64,000 nt of DNA from Fistularia commersonii. Lineage: Eukaryota > Chordata > Actinopteri > Syngnathiformes > Fistulariidae. A program made the translations under genes and the position numbers. Under the pieces are notes generated by a model that saw only the letters and a program-made list of their open reading frames with translations, searched no databases and had not been told where the DNA came from. Numbering within the stretch: position 1 is the first letter of the stretch; every line of letters starts with the position of its first letter. Location of the stretch: assembly GCA_037954325.1 (NCBI GenBank), contig JBBMNZ010000001.1, positions 21,557,258 through 21,621,257 of the forward strand. Direction: 5' to 3'. Positions 25,917-37,245 of the stretch are shown piece by piece.

Positions 25917-26052
25917 GCCGCGTTGGAGTGGGTGTGCCTCCAATTGGAAGGTTGACGGTTTGATTCCCGACTCCCCCGAATGAATGCCGAAGTGCCCTTG
26001 AGAAAAACGCAGACCCGTCCAGCTGCCGATCGCTTGTAAAGCGCTTTGAAAC
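25917..26052 (+). repeat. tRNA-head interspersed repeat (GGAAGGTTGACGGTTTGATTCC family)
   Basis: GGAGTGGGTGTGCCTCCAAT followed by TGACGGTTTGATTCCCGACT resembles a tRNA-derived head. CCGAAGTGCCCTTGAGAAAA and TGTAAAGCGCTTTGAAA are landmarks of a repeat that is common in fish. A second partial copy lies at 53930-54130. Confidence 0.65.
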
Positions 26053-27162
26053 CATAACACAAGTAGAGACTCCTCTGAAAAACAACAGAGGTGATTTTGT
26101 CAAGGAACCAGGCCTAAGAGGAGTGAAAAAAAAATTAAAAAAAAAAGTATCAGCGTGACATATTGTATCTGTAATTGTGCAGCGTTGGTGAGGAAGGGAG
26201 AGTCAAATGACAAGCGCCCCTCGGCTATTTGGGTCGGACACGTGATGGCTTTTTCACTGATGTTTGACAGGTTGGGGGGCTGAAGGGCTTGTGAGTCTAG
26301 AACATGCTGGTTTGATTTTTTTCTTAAATTTGTTTTGGGATTTTCTTTTTGTTGACAGAGAATCATTTTTGAAATAGAAGAGGGGGACTGGCAGAATTAA
26401 ATTTTATAAATTTTACAAAAGGTCAATTTCTATCCTGCTTTGTGTTGGAACAGAGCCTTTGCTGTGGACATATATGTGCGTGTTAATCAAAACGCCATTT
26501 ATTGCTGGTGGGACAGTTTGGCAGAGACCTTTAAATGCAATAAAACACTTTTCTTGTTTTTTTCTTTGCATTTTGAAGCCGCTGAGATTGTTGGCTGCCC
26601 ATGGATTTAAGCTTGGCGTCCTCCAAATCGGTGCAGGTTGAACATGACTATTGAACATGATATTCGTATCGTTGTCAGAGGTGAGGTGAGTGTTTACAGT
26701 GAAGCGCCCCCAGTATCACGGCAGCAGTGTATTTAGAGAAACAGGCCAGGCGATAGACAACATTAGGAGGACTCAAAGTGCTCTGCGAGATTGCCTCATT
26801 CACCAAATTGGTGACAGAGGCCTCCAACTGGAGTCCAAAATGGCCTTTAAGACACTTAGCCAACTTCCAACCCTCTAACAAGACCAATGATGTTGGTTTA
26901 ACTATTAGAACACAATGATACACAAATATGTGCAAATTGAATATCCATACGGCGACACAGGACAAGGAACTAAATCATCGTACGAGACCCTACAACACCT
27001 GCGATGACTGAAACCCATCTCTTCTCCATTTGCCCCATCCCAGCGCTTCTTGTTCTAGACCTGACTTGGTGTTTGAGAGACCGATACAGCAGGCCTGAAA
27101 CTTCAGAGCTAGTTGACTCTGATCAAATTTAGCTGAGTTTTAGCCAGATCTTGAGGAACATT
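26053..27162. other. Gene-free unique sequence
   Basis: No gene is recognised. The block 26690-26880 is open on the plus strand (62 codons) but has no known motif. Confidence 0.5.
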
Positions 27163-27431
27163 TGTTTGTCAGAGAGACAGCACATGTGAGATGTTCGGAG
27201 ATGTTGCTGAGTGAGACTGATATGGACAGAGGAGGGATGGTCAGATGGATGCTGAGATCAGATCTGCCATGCGGGAGGTCTGGAGGAAGACCATTGAGGA
27301 GATTTATGGACGTAGGGAAAGAGGGCATTGAGCTGGTTGATGTGAGAGAAGAAGATTAAGAGGAGTTGGTTAGATGGAGGCAGATGATTGGCTGTGGCTC
27401 CTCAGGGAAGCCGCCCAAGGAAAGGAAGATG
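27163..27431 (+). mobile_element. RTE-type LINE 3' fragment, decayed
   Basis: It aligns by eye with the C-terminal end of the reverse-transcriptase ORF seen intact at 43779-44198 (AGATTTATGGACGTAG, GAAGAAGATTAAG, GTTAGATGGAGGCAGATGAT), with stops such as the TAA near 27357 and a deletion of the RLRWFGHV block. The tail GAAGCCGCCCAAGGAAAGGAAG is diverged. Confidence 0.7.
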
Positions 27432-29220
27432 CTAAATGGCTTGAGTCCAAGCATTCGGTTTGTATTGTCAATTATTTTGCATGTACACTATGTATCATTT
27501 GTGAGAACTTCAAGAGAAAAAGATTCTGATATTTGTATATTCATTCTTACATTTCTGTCAACTGACTCGTAATTTTAGACAATGAAAACGTATTTGGCAA
27601 GGCCCCGCTGAGCTGCGGCTCCTCGTCGAACCATTTTAGGCAAATCCCGAAGGAGATGCATTTTGAAACATTCCTTAAAATAACTAATCTGGGTGAATTT
27701 GCAGCCTTGGCACAGGTTTGCAACCAGTGAGTGCAGCTGAGATTAGAAATGTGGCAGATAAAGAGGCAGTAGACGGCTGGAGCCCATCAAATCGGCCCGA
27801 GAGTTAGTGAAATCACTTTGTCTGGGCCCCAGTGTGCAAATCACAGTTGCAGATTATACCAGTTCAATAAACAGCCTTGTGAATATTTCACAATAACTGG
27901 AACAGCTCGAGTGAGAAAGCAAAGAGGGAGTGAGAGAAACAACAACAACGGAAAAAAATATATAAATCTGTTTTTATCACAGAGTCTGTAAATTACTGAT
28001 TCTGCAGACAGCTTGTTAGTTTCACCGCCTCTCCATCTCTTGTTTTTTTGGAGCAATTAAACCAGACAATTGCTCCCCTGGAATTGCCTGTCTGAAAAAG
28101 GCTTGATGCCAATATCCTCCTTTTGCTTTTACAGCCGCGGGCTAGCAGGCGCTCCTCAAATGCGATAACATGAATGGACAAACAATGGAGCTAAGTTTCT
28201 GCCAATCACCGTCACAGTCAATCCAACGCATCCGGCTCTCAGCTGCGGCTGTTGCAGGAAATGCAGAGCTGTAACTTTTTAGGAGAGGCGTGAATTTGAC
28301 ATTTGTTGATGCTGGGGAGACGCGTGTTTCAGCGTCGATCGCTGGCGAGAAATTTTTCCTCAACGCTTCTGCAAGGAGATAGGACAAAGACGGGAAAATG
28401 CTCAAAAGTGATCATGTCATTAAGTTTAACCTTTCCCGAGCACCTGAATCTGCTGACTGGCTTTTCCGCAACACCTTCTGTTTACTCAATTCTTGTTAGT
28501 GTGACGAAGACTGTGAAAGAAAAAAAAATTTTAAAAAAGAAACAATACTCTTTGACAGGACCCCACAACAGCTGTCAGAGGGATTCAGAAATAAAAAACA
28601 AAATGCGGCATTGTTTTGAGAAGTCTGTGTAGGAAAAAGAAACATTTTGTAGGTGGTGCCTGACCTGGGTACGGATGAGATACCAGACAGAAGCTATGAC
28701 AGAACTGGGTTGATCGAAGGCTCTGGGAAAAGAATATTTTCAGGGAAAGTCGTCGAGGATCGCTCAGATGACGGGCTGATTTGAATATTAAATGATGTGA
28801 ACTCTAAGTCAGTTAGTTTGCAGATTCCCTGCTGAAGCTCACGCGCATGCGCAGGACATAAATGCAGGGACCCGGCTCAGATTTTCTGTTTGCGTCCCAT
28901 CCTCTCAGGGGTGGCTCTGCCAAAGTTATGACTACAGAAATGCTACACGTGGAGACAACAGGGCCTCTAAGAGTCTGTGCATTTGTTAGTGCAACAAAAT
29001 TAGGACCTGGTTTGTGGCGTCAATCCAATGTGACCAACCCCCCCCCCCCCCCCCCCCCGCTAGACAAGAGCTTTTTTTGGCATTTCATTTTTCTGTGGAA
29101 CTATGAGAAATAAACCCCAAATGTCCCCAGAGGGTTTAATCACATTTTCTACCAGTATGTATTGGTGTCTTGGTTCTCTTGGTTTCCAAACAAGACATTT
29201 GACATGATGTTATTTAATGA
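27432..29220. other. Gene-free unique sequence with a C-run
   Basis: No gene is seen. A 21-base C homopolymer lies at 29038-29058. It is likely length-variable and difficult to sequence. Confidence 0.5.
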
Positions 29221-29312
29221 AGAAAGAGAAATGCCATTATTGTCACATACAGCTATACATAGCACAGAATCAGTGAAATGTTACCACTGCATCTGAAAAG
29301 GCAAATGTTGGT
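29221..29312. repeat. Interspersed repeat (CAGCTATACATAGCAC family), short copy
   Basis: The block CATTATTGTCACATACAGCT followed by ATACATAGCACAGAATCAGTGAAATG matches the block at 37046-37100. It directly abuts a SINE-like copy. Confidence 0.55.
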
Positions 29313-29513
29313 GCTTAACCAATCAGAGGGCCACATTTAGAGACATACAATCATTCACCTATCTGGACAATTTAAGATCTCCCATGCATGCTTTTGGACT
29401 GTGGGAGGAACCCACTGGGGGAGAACATGGAGACCTGATACATTCCCTGTGGGAATCCAACCAGGGACTCTCTTGCTGTGAGGTGGAAACACTAACCACA
29501 GCGCCACTGAGCC
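29313..29513 (-). repeat. SINE-like teleost interspersed repeat, copy 9 (reverse)
   Basis: The reversed central block CATGCATGCTTTTGGACTGT-GGGAGGAACCC and the reversed head AACCAGGGACTCTCTTGCTG, with AGGTGGAAACACTAACCACAGCGCC, are clear. The 3' third is missing. Confidence 0.8.
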
Positions 29514-30645
29514 ATATTTCAACATTACTTATTGCTATAGTACAGCGCCTTTGTGTCTTATGTGAAACATATCGGCGTTTTGTGAAATTGACATTCTTTT
29601 ACATATCATTAGCCTGAAAGATTTAAAATTCTAGTAGGCTGAATTTGTCAAACTAGCTGCTGTTCTCCTGCAGGCATTGACGCTTGACATGTTACCTGGG
29701 TGGGAAATCTGCTGCGCTACCACCAACAACAGCAGATGCTTTAATAACTTTGGGTCTCTGACACTAAATCTGTCACTGGGTTTCACGCGAAAAACACATT
29801 TGAATAACCATCTGATCTCTGAACTCATCGCTAATTCAAATATCCTGTTTTCCTGCAACTGCCGTGACACGTCTTGGTGAAAATCAGATGGTCCTTCATG
29901 AAATTATGATGCATTAAAGTTCCTGCAAATCGGCTGAATGCTATCACTCCCACAAACAGGGATATAAATTCATACGTGCACAGCAGGTTGCAGCGCCAGC
30001 GGTGTTTGTCTAATCACTGGCGGAACAAACTCCATTTTCTACGGCAGAACCGCACACTGATATTTTTTATCGTGGTTATGCATCATACCTGATGAAAAAA
30101 AAGCAAGTGAATGGCGTAATACTTTAACATTAATGCAATAATTGTAATGCATTAGATTTAACCGCAGCTTTTAAGATAAAATGAACGCATAGATCAGAAA
30201 CGCTGAGACTGTTAAGCCTAACACACGATCCGATACATCAGAGTTAGCAGCTGCTCTAAACCCACATTAGTTCAACTGTTTCCATTCGATGCCGCCAGTG
30301 ACAAATGAAGAAAGGGAAACCTATTAAACCTGCTTTAGCTTGCACGAGTTTCCTGTTTCCTCGGCGAGCCTGCTCTTCTCAGGACCCGGACGTGCTCTAT
30401 CTGCATTTTCCGTCGCTGTCTTCTGATGGAAGGCCGTCCGATCATCAAGACTGGTAGTTGCAAGTGAAATACATTTATAATATTTACCACAGAAACACCT
30501 GAGAGGCAAGTCTGAACAATTACTTTTAATTTAAGCGTGACAAATCTTCATGCATTTTATTTTAACACATTTAGGTCCAGGGCATTGATCAAAATTTAAA
30601 TAAGAGAGAGCTTCCATTCATAATTTTTCCATTCTGTATCCAAAC
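29514..30645. other. Gene-free unique sequence
   Basis: I see nothing supportable here. Short frames lie on both strands at 29631-29880. Confidence 0.5.
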
Positions 30646-31052
30646 TGGGCGGCAAGGTGGCGGAGTGGTTGGCACTTCGGCCTCAATCGATTCCGACCAG
30701 GGGACCTCTCTGTGTGGAGTTTGCATGTTCTCCCCCGTGTCTGGGTGAGTTTAATAATAATAATAATAATACATAGGATTTGTACAGCGCTTTTCATGGT
30801 ACTCAAAGATGCTTTACAAGTGATTCCACAGTCCAAAACATGCAGGTTAACTGGTAAAAATTGGGAAAATTGCCCTGAATGATTGAGTGAGTAAATGTTT
30901 TCTTGTCTATAGACGTGGCCCAGCAAATGACTGGCATCAATCAGTTCAGAGTGTACCCGCCTCTCGCCCGATGACAACTGAGATCCAGGGTCCAGCATCC
31001 CCCGCGAGCCTGAGTGCAGGATAAGCGGGAGAAGATGGAAGTTTGGATGAAT
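30646..31052 (+). repeat. SINE-like repeat, copy 10, with tRNA-like promoter boxes and nested insert
   Basis: This is the best head in the window. TGGCGGAGTGG at 30658-30668 fits the pol III A box, and AATCGATTCCG near 30685 resembles the B box. They are followed by GTGTGGAGTTTGCATGTTCT. The element is interrupted at about 30752-30824 by an (AAT)n-headed repeat and resumes at CCACAGTCCAAAACATGCAG. It ends with GCCTCTCGCCCGATGACAAC, a GAGTGCAGGATAAGCGGG block and an A-rich tail. Confidence 0.85.
30752..30824 (+). repeat. (AAT)n-headed interspersed repeat nested in the SINE-like copy
   Basis: Six AAT units are followed by ACATAGGATTTGTACAGCGC and TTTTCATGGTACTCAAAGAT, ending GCTTTACA. It replaces the expected CTCCGGGTACTCCGG block of the host repeat. 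Related copies lie at 46281-46345 and 54755-54830. Confidence 0.7.
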
Positions 31053-33525
31053 CCAAACTATGATCCAACCCTGTATTACCGTAACCAAAGCAATGAGATG
31101 TCAGTCTAGGTGCAAAGGGTGTGCGCTCTAACTCTGCGGAGACGCGCTTGCTTAAAGCGGTCATTTTTGGCTGTGTGTATGGATATATACATGTCCCTAT
31201 CGATCAACTCCTCTGAACACTCACATGCCAGTTTGATTATTAATCACAAACACTTTGTGCGTTATTTATAGAACCAGACCCACATCATGGAGGAAGTCCG
31301 GCGCCGTACAACCAGTGACATAATCTCTCGGAGCTCTGGGAGGTGTAGAGATTTCCAACGGCTCCCAGCGGACGGAGCAGGTGAATGACAGATGGAGCCT
31401 GTCCGACCAGCCTGCTGACCAGCTGGTTCCCCACTGCAGGGAGGCCGCTCGCGCTCTCTGCTAGGTCACTAATCCTCTTCTGCCACTTCCAGTCACAGCG
31501 CTGACCTCGCGATCCCACACTGGTTCCACAGTCACCTGCCCCTGATGACAGCACGCTTCCTTGCAGAGAAATGTCTCCATTGCGGCGTGAGGAAGTAAAA
31601 CACGTGGGGAGTTTAAGGGCCGGGTAGCAGAAGGTTGGCGGATCAATCTCAGCTGGGAGTTGGCGATGTGATTTGTGACAGCATCATATTCCCTTACATG
31701 ATTTTCTTTCCAGGGGCCTCCCGCTGTGCAACACGAAGCTCCCGCAGTTTCCACTGCAACATCTTGATCTCATGAGCTCTACCTTTGCTCCGTGCCATCC
31801 TTTCTGTTCATTCTCTCATGTATGACATTTTTCTATATCCCTTTTTTTTCCTCGCTACCTCTGCCAAGGGGATTATGCTTTAGGTGCATCAATACATTTA
31901 TTTCTGCAAATATGCGCTCTTTCTCTCTCTCTCTCTCACAAAAATAAATAAAATCTTTGATTTTGTATAAACAGCCAATTTCAATGGGCTTATTCTTGAC
32001 GAGGTTGGGTTTTTCTTATTTATGTCCGCTCTAAATCAGCACTGGCTTTTAGATTATTATTTTTTTTTTATTCTAAAAGCACCGCTTCAAAAAGTGAGAC
32101 ACCCCACGGGGGGTTTTAATGTAGTCAGTAGAAGCTCCAGGTGAGGACGAGAGAAATATACATGATGAAGAACCAGAAAATGAAACGAAACAAGAATCTA
32201 TATGCGATCCACACATTAGCAGATATATTTGATGTTAGACGACTGACTCTTGACTGAAACAAGGGAAGATTCCATAAGATACAGAAAAATATACCTTTCT
32301 ATGCCAATGTTAAATACCTGTGCGATGACAGCCTAATGTCTCGCTCGAGAAATCAGCACAGCATAGTGCGGGTTTTTTAAAATAGGACATACATGCAAAA
32401 CAATAACAATAAAATCAGATATTTTACAGAGGAAGCAATGGGTCTCTAAAACCGTCTGTCCATGAAAGACACGGGCATCGGTAAACACCAGCATCCAGTA
32501 AAGCCATGTCCCCACGGTAAATCTCCAAGGGTAAAACATAGATGCGTGTCTTTGCTCGGAGCCGTAATGAAACCAGACGCACGGAGGAGGAAGAGCTACT
32601 ACCGCGATCTATTTCCATTTCAAATGGCTTTGCCGGAGAATAATGGAGCCATCAACAGCCCTCTTTCCTCTGAGAAACGCACAAATAAAAATGGACCGGT
32701 GGAATTCATCACTTTCAAAACAGCTGCAATTGGGTTGGTGTGACAATATGTAAACGTGTTTTATATATTTTCACATTTTTGTTAATGAGATGTTAATTTT
32801 GATTATGCGATAACACCAATAGATGGTTTAAACAGATATAGAAAGTGCATACTTGTCTCACTAAAGCAAGACCTCTAGATGTATTTTGGCATTAACCAGG
32901 CTATGGTTGGAAACACAGAGCATTGAAAGGTTGGCTGTGTGACAAAGGACAGCAAATCTAATGTAAGATGGAAATCCAGTGTTTCCTCATCCCTACCTTG
33001 GAAGGTATTGCTTTAGTTATCAGTATGCAAGGTACTATTCAGCGTCCATCTAAATCTATTACCCTCTTCCCCATATGTTTGTTATCATCTCAGGGCTCCT
33101 CCTGCGCGCCGTCATCCAGATGCTTTGCCAGGAAAGGGTTGCATGGCTGATTCAGCCCTGCTTTTGGCTCGGGACGCAGGACAAAGTAGTTCGGCAGAGC
33201 AACGAGTGGTGAGGTGTGGGAGATAAAGAAGGTGGAGAATTTCATGCAATTGGACTCAGCAGGCCAGAGCAAGGGAGAGTGTGGAAAACCTCTGCAAGCA
33301 GGTTGCAACAAGTGGAATCAAGTGTTGTAGTGGTGGTTCCTGACAAAATTATTGGAGGGGGTAACTTTTGCAATGATCAATAAGGGCATCCATTAAATTG
33401 ACAAATTAACTAATGACCAGACAATCGTCACAATTTACATTTTTCTTGTCAAAATTACAAAGCAATAGAACTTGTAACCGGGGGGCGAGATAAATAAACA
33501 AAGTGTTCCCTCTGGCTACCTAAGC
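31053..33525. other. Gene-free unique sequence
   Basis: No gene or transposon is recognised. A short CT array lies at 31919-31937. Confidence 0.5.
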
Positions 33526-33991
33526 TAAACCCTCGTTTATCTCGGGGATAACATTCCAAAACCAGCCGTGATAAATGAAAATCTACACAGTAGTGACCAT
33601 AATTATATTTCATTATTTTTATAGATTTTAAAGCTTTATGACCTTCCCCACACTCCTATAAACCCTTATACAATCCACACAAACACAACACTGCAGAGTA
33701 ACACTATGAGCAGCGTTCGCACATTGATGTGAAATGAACAAGGCCAGATGCTGAATTTTTGCTATGCGCGGCAGATGCAGAGAATGATGCTACCGACGCT
33801 GAGCCTCTCAGGATACCGGACACTGATTGTCAACACCCTAGAAAACGCCTATTTTGTCATAAAAGTAATTGAAATAAATATATAGAAATGCATTCGTAGT
33901 GCATATCCACAGTATCAACCGCATCTCTGCGGTATTATCCGCACTATAAAATTACTGCGAAAGGTGAACCATGACATGACGAGGGACGACT
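33526..33991. mobile_element. Non-autonomous DNA transposon relic, pogo/Tigger-like
   Basis: The left end CCCTCGTTTATCTCGGGG, followed by ACATTCCAAAACCAGCCGTGATAAATG, resembles Tigger-type ends (CCTCG..TATCGCGG, then CGCGATAGGTGAAA). The right end GCGAAAGGTGAACCATGACATGACGAGGG is its degraded inverted counterpart: the outer CCCTCGT/ACGAGGG match perfectly and the inner bases partly. The roughly 465-bp interior has no transposase frame. Clear TA target duplications are not visible. The family assignment rests on remembered end sequences. Confidence 0.55.
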
Positions 33992-34309
33992 GCAGATGGA
34001 AGTGATGCCCTTCCTTGGCCCGAGCAGGTCGCGTGATGACGAAAGCACATACGTGCAAGCCCTAGGGAATGCACCGAAGTGTCTGTTTTTTGAATAAAAA
34101 TCAATGATTCAACCTGACTGAAAATTTTCTGCCCCCAAAAAGGGGTGGTTCGCTATGGAACGGCACTGCACGCTGATTAAACGTTACATTCAAAGGCCGC
34201 TGCAATTGTCAGAATTGCTTCAACAGTGATAGAATGAGATTTTAAAAATTCCCTCCTTTGCTGTGCTTTGGTTGCGCGTCGCCCAGAACAAACCACCCCT
34301 GATCAGTTG

Positions 34310-34603
34310 GGATGAAAGAGTATCGGCCAGAATGAAAGCCAAGGTGTGGAAGATGGAGCTGAGAGCAACCATGACAGGGGCAAAGAAGAAAGGACTGAAG
34401 GCAGAGCTGGAGGCAGCAGAGATAGAGATTTAGAGGTTCTCTTTGGGAGTGAGAAGGATGGGGAAGATAAGGAATAAGTCCATCAAAGGGAAGGTACACG
34501 TTAGATGCTCTGAAGATAAAGTCAGACTGAGATGGTTTGGACATGCAAAGATGAGGGATGCTGGACATCTGGGTAGAAGGACGGTGAGGTTGGAACAGCA
34601 GGT
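34310..34603 (+). mobile_element. RTE-type LINE 3' fragment, decayed
   Basis: It parallels the intact frame at 43779-44198 (GCAGAGCTGGAGGCAGCAGA, GGTTCTCTTTGGGAGTGAG, GATGGTTTGGACATGCAAAG). Stops such as the in-frame TAG near 34431 break it. The element stops abruptly at about 34603, before the expected 3' tail, where an L2-like tail begins. Confidence 0.75.
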
Positions 34604-35193
34604 GCTTGCATGTGGCCCCCTGTGGCTGAGCTGTGGCTGATTGGAAGCTCCTTCAGCCAACGGTTCATCCCGCCCTGGTGCAGAACTGAACGCTTCAGAC
34701 ACTCCTTTGTGCCCACGGCCATCAGACTGTACAACAGCAGTCTGGACGGCACACAACTCCGACCGGCCTGAGTGCATCTGTGCTGCTTCCGCAGTCTCAC
34801 TACCTTACCCCATTCGCTATCTCACCCATTCACATCATATACTAACTCTGCTGTCTATCTTATCCTTGTTTGTCCCATCCCGCTCACATCCTGCCAATTT
34901 TTTTTTATTTATTTTAATCTTTTTTTTTTATTTTGTCACTATTTATTTTGTTTGGTTCTAGTTGTGTATTTTTCACCCTGGCTGTTCCTTGATGTTGTCC
35001 ATTACCATCCCTGATGTTGTTGTTGTTGTCTATTTAGTCATGGATTTTTTTTTGTCTTGCAATCTTCTGTCTTCTGCCTGTCTATTTATATTTATATTCA
35101 CATTTATTTCTTTTTTTGACATTATAACTGTTAAGCTGGTGTGACAAAGGCATTTCTCCTACAGGGATCAATAAAATTTATCTCATCTTATAG
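34604..35193 (+). mobile_element. L2/CR1-superfamily LINE 3' end
   Basis: A 36-codon frame at 34661-34768, ending at TGA 34769-34771, encodes the typical C-terminus of fish L2/Rex-type ORF2 (CRTERFRHSFVPTAIRLYNS). A T-rich 3' UTR follows, with the end GGGATCAATAAAATTTATCT (35163-35182) and a (CATCT)-like tail. The 5' region is truncated at the junction with the RTE fragment. I cannot separate L2 from Rex1-like families by eye. Confidence 0.75.
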
Positions 35194-35428
35194 GAAGCTG
35201 GCCAAAGGAAAAGACGAGGATTGGTTTTGGTCCGGTTTGTTCATGTATCCTGAGGTCAACTACACTTTTCCACCTTAAAGGATGTTTTGATGTTCCTTCT
35301 GGACTTTGGAAATGTTCCTTGAGCCCCTCAGCAACGTGTCCCAGGACCAACAAACACCAGCAGCTCCCCTTTGTTTGACATTTACTGGTGGATGCATCCA
35401 TTTAGAGTGTGGATACAATGAGACATCT

Positions 35429-35490
35429 TCTTCTTCTTCTTCTTCTTTCGGCTTTTCCCGTTAGGGGTCGCCACAGCGAGTCAACCTTAG
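35429..35490 (-). mobile_element. Very short RTE LINE tail with target-site duplication
   Basis: On the minus strand this is the RTE 3' end (GGCGACCCCTAACGGGAAAA and (GAA)n). It is flanked by AATGAGACATCT at 35417-35428 and AATGAGACGTCT at 35491-35502, an 11/12 direct repeat expected from target-primed insertion. Only about 60 bp of element was copied. Confidence 0.75.
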
Positions 35491-35502
35491 AATGAGACGT
35501 CT

Positions 35503-37033
35503 AAGGGTTCCAAAATAGCAGCACTTTGCAATGATGTCATCTCATGACATTTATTTTCCCAACTCCAATAGACGGATTCCAATGGACTGCCAGTCCTTTC
35601 CTTTGACAAAAGAAGTATGACATTTACCTGAAATAGACTGGACCTGAGCTCTTCAACCATTTCACACCTTAGAGAAGCAGCAGATATGAAGGCTCCTGGT
35701 GTGGCCTCCTGTTCAGCAACTGCAGTGAATTGGCAATTTCCATCTTGTGCCGGGTCAAGCCATGCATTAAACTAGAGACTTATAGTCCTACACTTTCTCA
35801 TGTGTGTTTCAGGGAGTTTAGATGAGGTTTTGTAGATGGATTTTTGTAGATTCCCAAGTGCCATTGGATGGCAAACACTGCCAAAGGGCTTATTCTTCTA
35901 TTGTGCTTTTTCACACCCAGTGAGCACTTTGGATGGTGACAACAGGCTTAAAACTTCCTTGTGGATCCCCGTTAAGAGCTGCACAATAAAAAAATAAATT
36001 AAAAAAAAAAAAAAAAATAATAAATGAAAAAAAAATAAAATAAAAATGTTGCTGAAAGTTCACAAGATCATATGCCATATCTCTGCCTCTGCATTCCACG
36101 GGTCCTCTCTCCTTTTTATTTTTGGGACGGCCGGAACAACATGCAGTTATTCAGGCGACCATTAAGCCCATCAGCCTTGAACTCTTTTCTGTTCTTTTCC
36201 TTGAGTGCACTGTTTCTATGAGGAGGTCTACACTGATACCATATGTAAAACAGCCGCTATCGATCATCTTTTTACAGGCCTGATGCCGTCCCTGTCCTTC
36301 CTTGGCTCAGAAATGGGTCCAAATCCGGCCTTGTGGAGTTGATACACAGAATTATCCAGGATTCTTTGAAACTCATTAATTCCCGGGAATCGCTCATTAA
36401 GTCAATTATTCGGTTCCCCTACACCTGATCCCTTGGCATCACAGAGACATTTTATTTCTATGTCATCAACTCTTGACTTCAAAGTGACTTTTCTTTTCCC
36501 CAGCCCACAATGTCCTTCCATCCTGGCTTAGAGTATAGATTTGTATTCCTCTATAGCATGACTGGAGCACGTATGCTTTTCTTAGACGCCCCTCTCTTCA
36601 CCCCCCCACTGGCATATTAAACTCTACCTTCAGTTTTCTCAGCTATGAATTCAAGAATTCTTCAAGCCCTGATAGCTTAAATACGGCCCTCATGGAAATT
36701 CAGTGCCTTCTATTCAAATATTTTTTTTTGTAAATAAAATGCAAATGCGCCCCGGCCAGCAGAGATAAAGTTGGGTTTAATGGGGTCCACATTATTAAGC
36801 CTGTTGCTTGTGTACATTTTCTCTCGTTTTTTTTCCAAAATTGATGCGCTCCCCTGGTCTATTTGGACAATTTACTCTAATATTTCCAGTAACTGCTGAA
36901 GTAACATCGCAAAGTCCGATGCAATGGCGTGGATTGAAAAGACCGTCGTGGTTTCTTTTGTCCAATGCGTGATTCATCAAGCTGTTCCCACACCTTGCAA
37001 TGTGAGTTACAGCGTCATAGGAGCATTTACTAG
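35503..37033. other. Gene-free unique sequence
   Basis: No gene is seen. An A-rich tract lies at 35990-36046. Confidence 0.5.
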
Positions 37034-37245
37034 AAGAAGAAGAAGACATGCCTCTGTCACACACAGTTATACATAGAGCCCGACATCAGCGAAATTTGAC
37101 TACTGCATTTAACCCATCATGGATGAACCATGAGCAGAAGGCGGCTGAGGAACAGCGCAAGAAGGGGCAATTAGGGGTTCAGTGTCTTGCTCAACAACTC
37201 TTCGACAGGTTAGGAGGAACTGGGTTACAAATGGACACAATTGAA
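37034..37245. repeat. Interspersed repeat (CAGTTATACATAGAGC family), longer copy
   Basis: CACAGTTATACATAGAGCCC, GCATTTAACCCATCATGG, GGGGCAATTAGGGGTTCAGT and GTCTTGCTCAACAACTCTTC are landmarks of a fish repeat that typically reads '..GGGGTTCAGTGCCTTGCTCAAGG..'. It is preceded by (GAA)n. A shorter relative lies at 29221-29312. Confidence 0.6.

Noticed and set aside
30651..30720. Possible tRNA gene
   Set aside because: The A and B boxes belong to a SINE-like repeat head; no cloverleaf with a paired acceptor stem is apparent.
30618..31088. 156-codon minus-strand frame
   Set aside because: It lies antisense to the SINE-like repeat and its nested insert.
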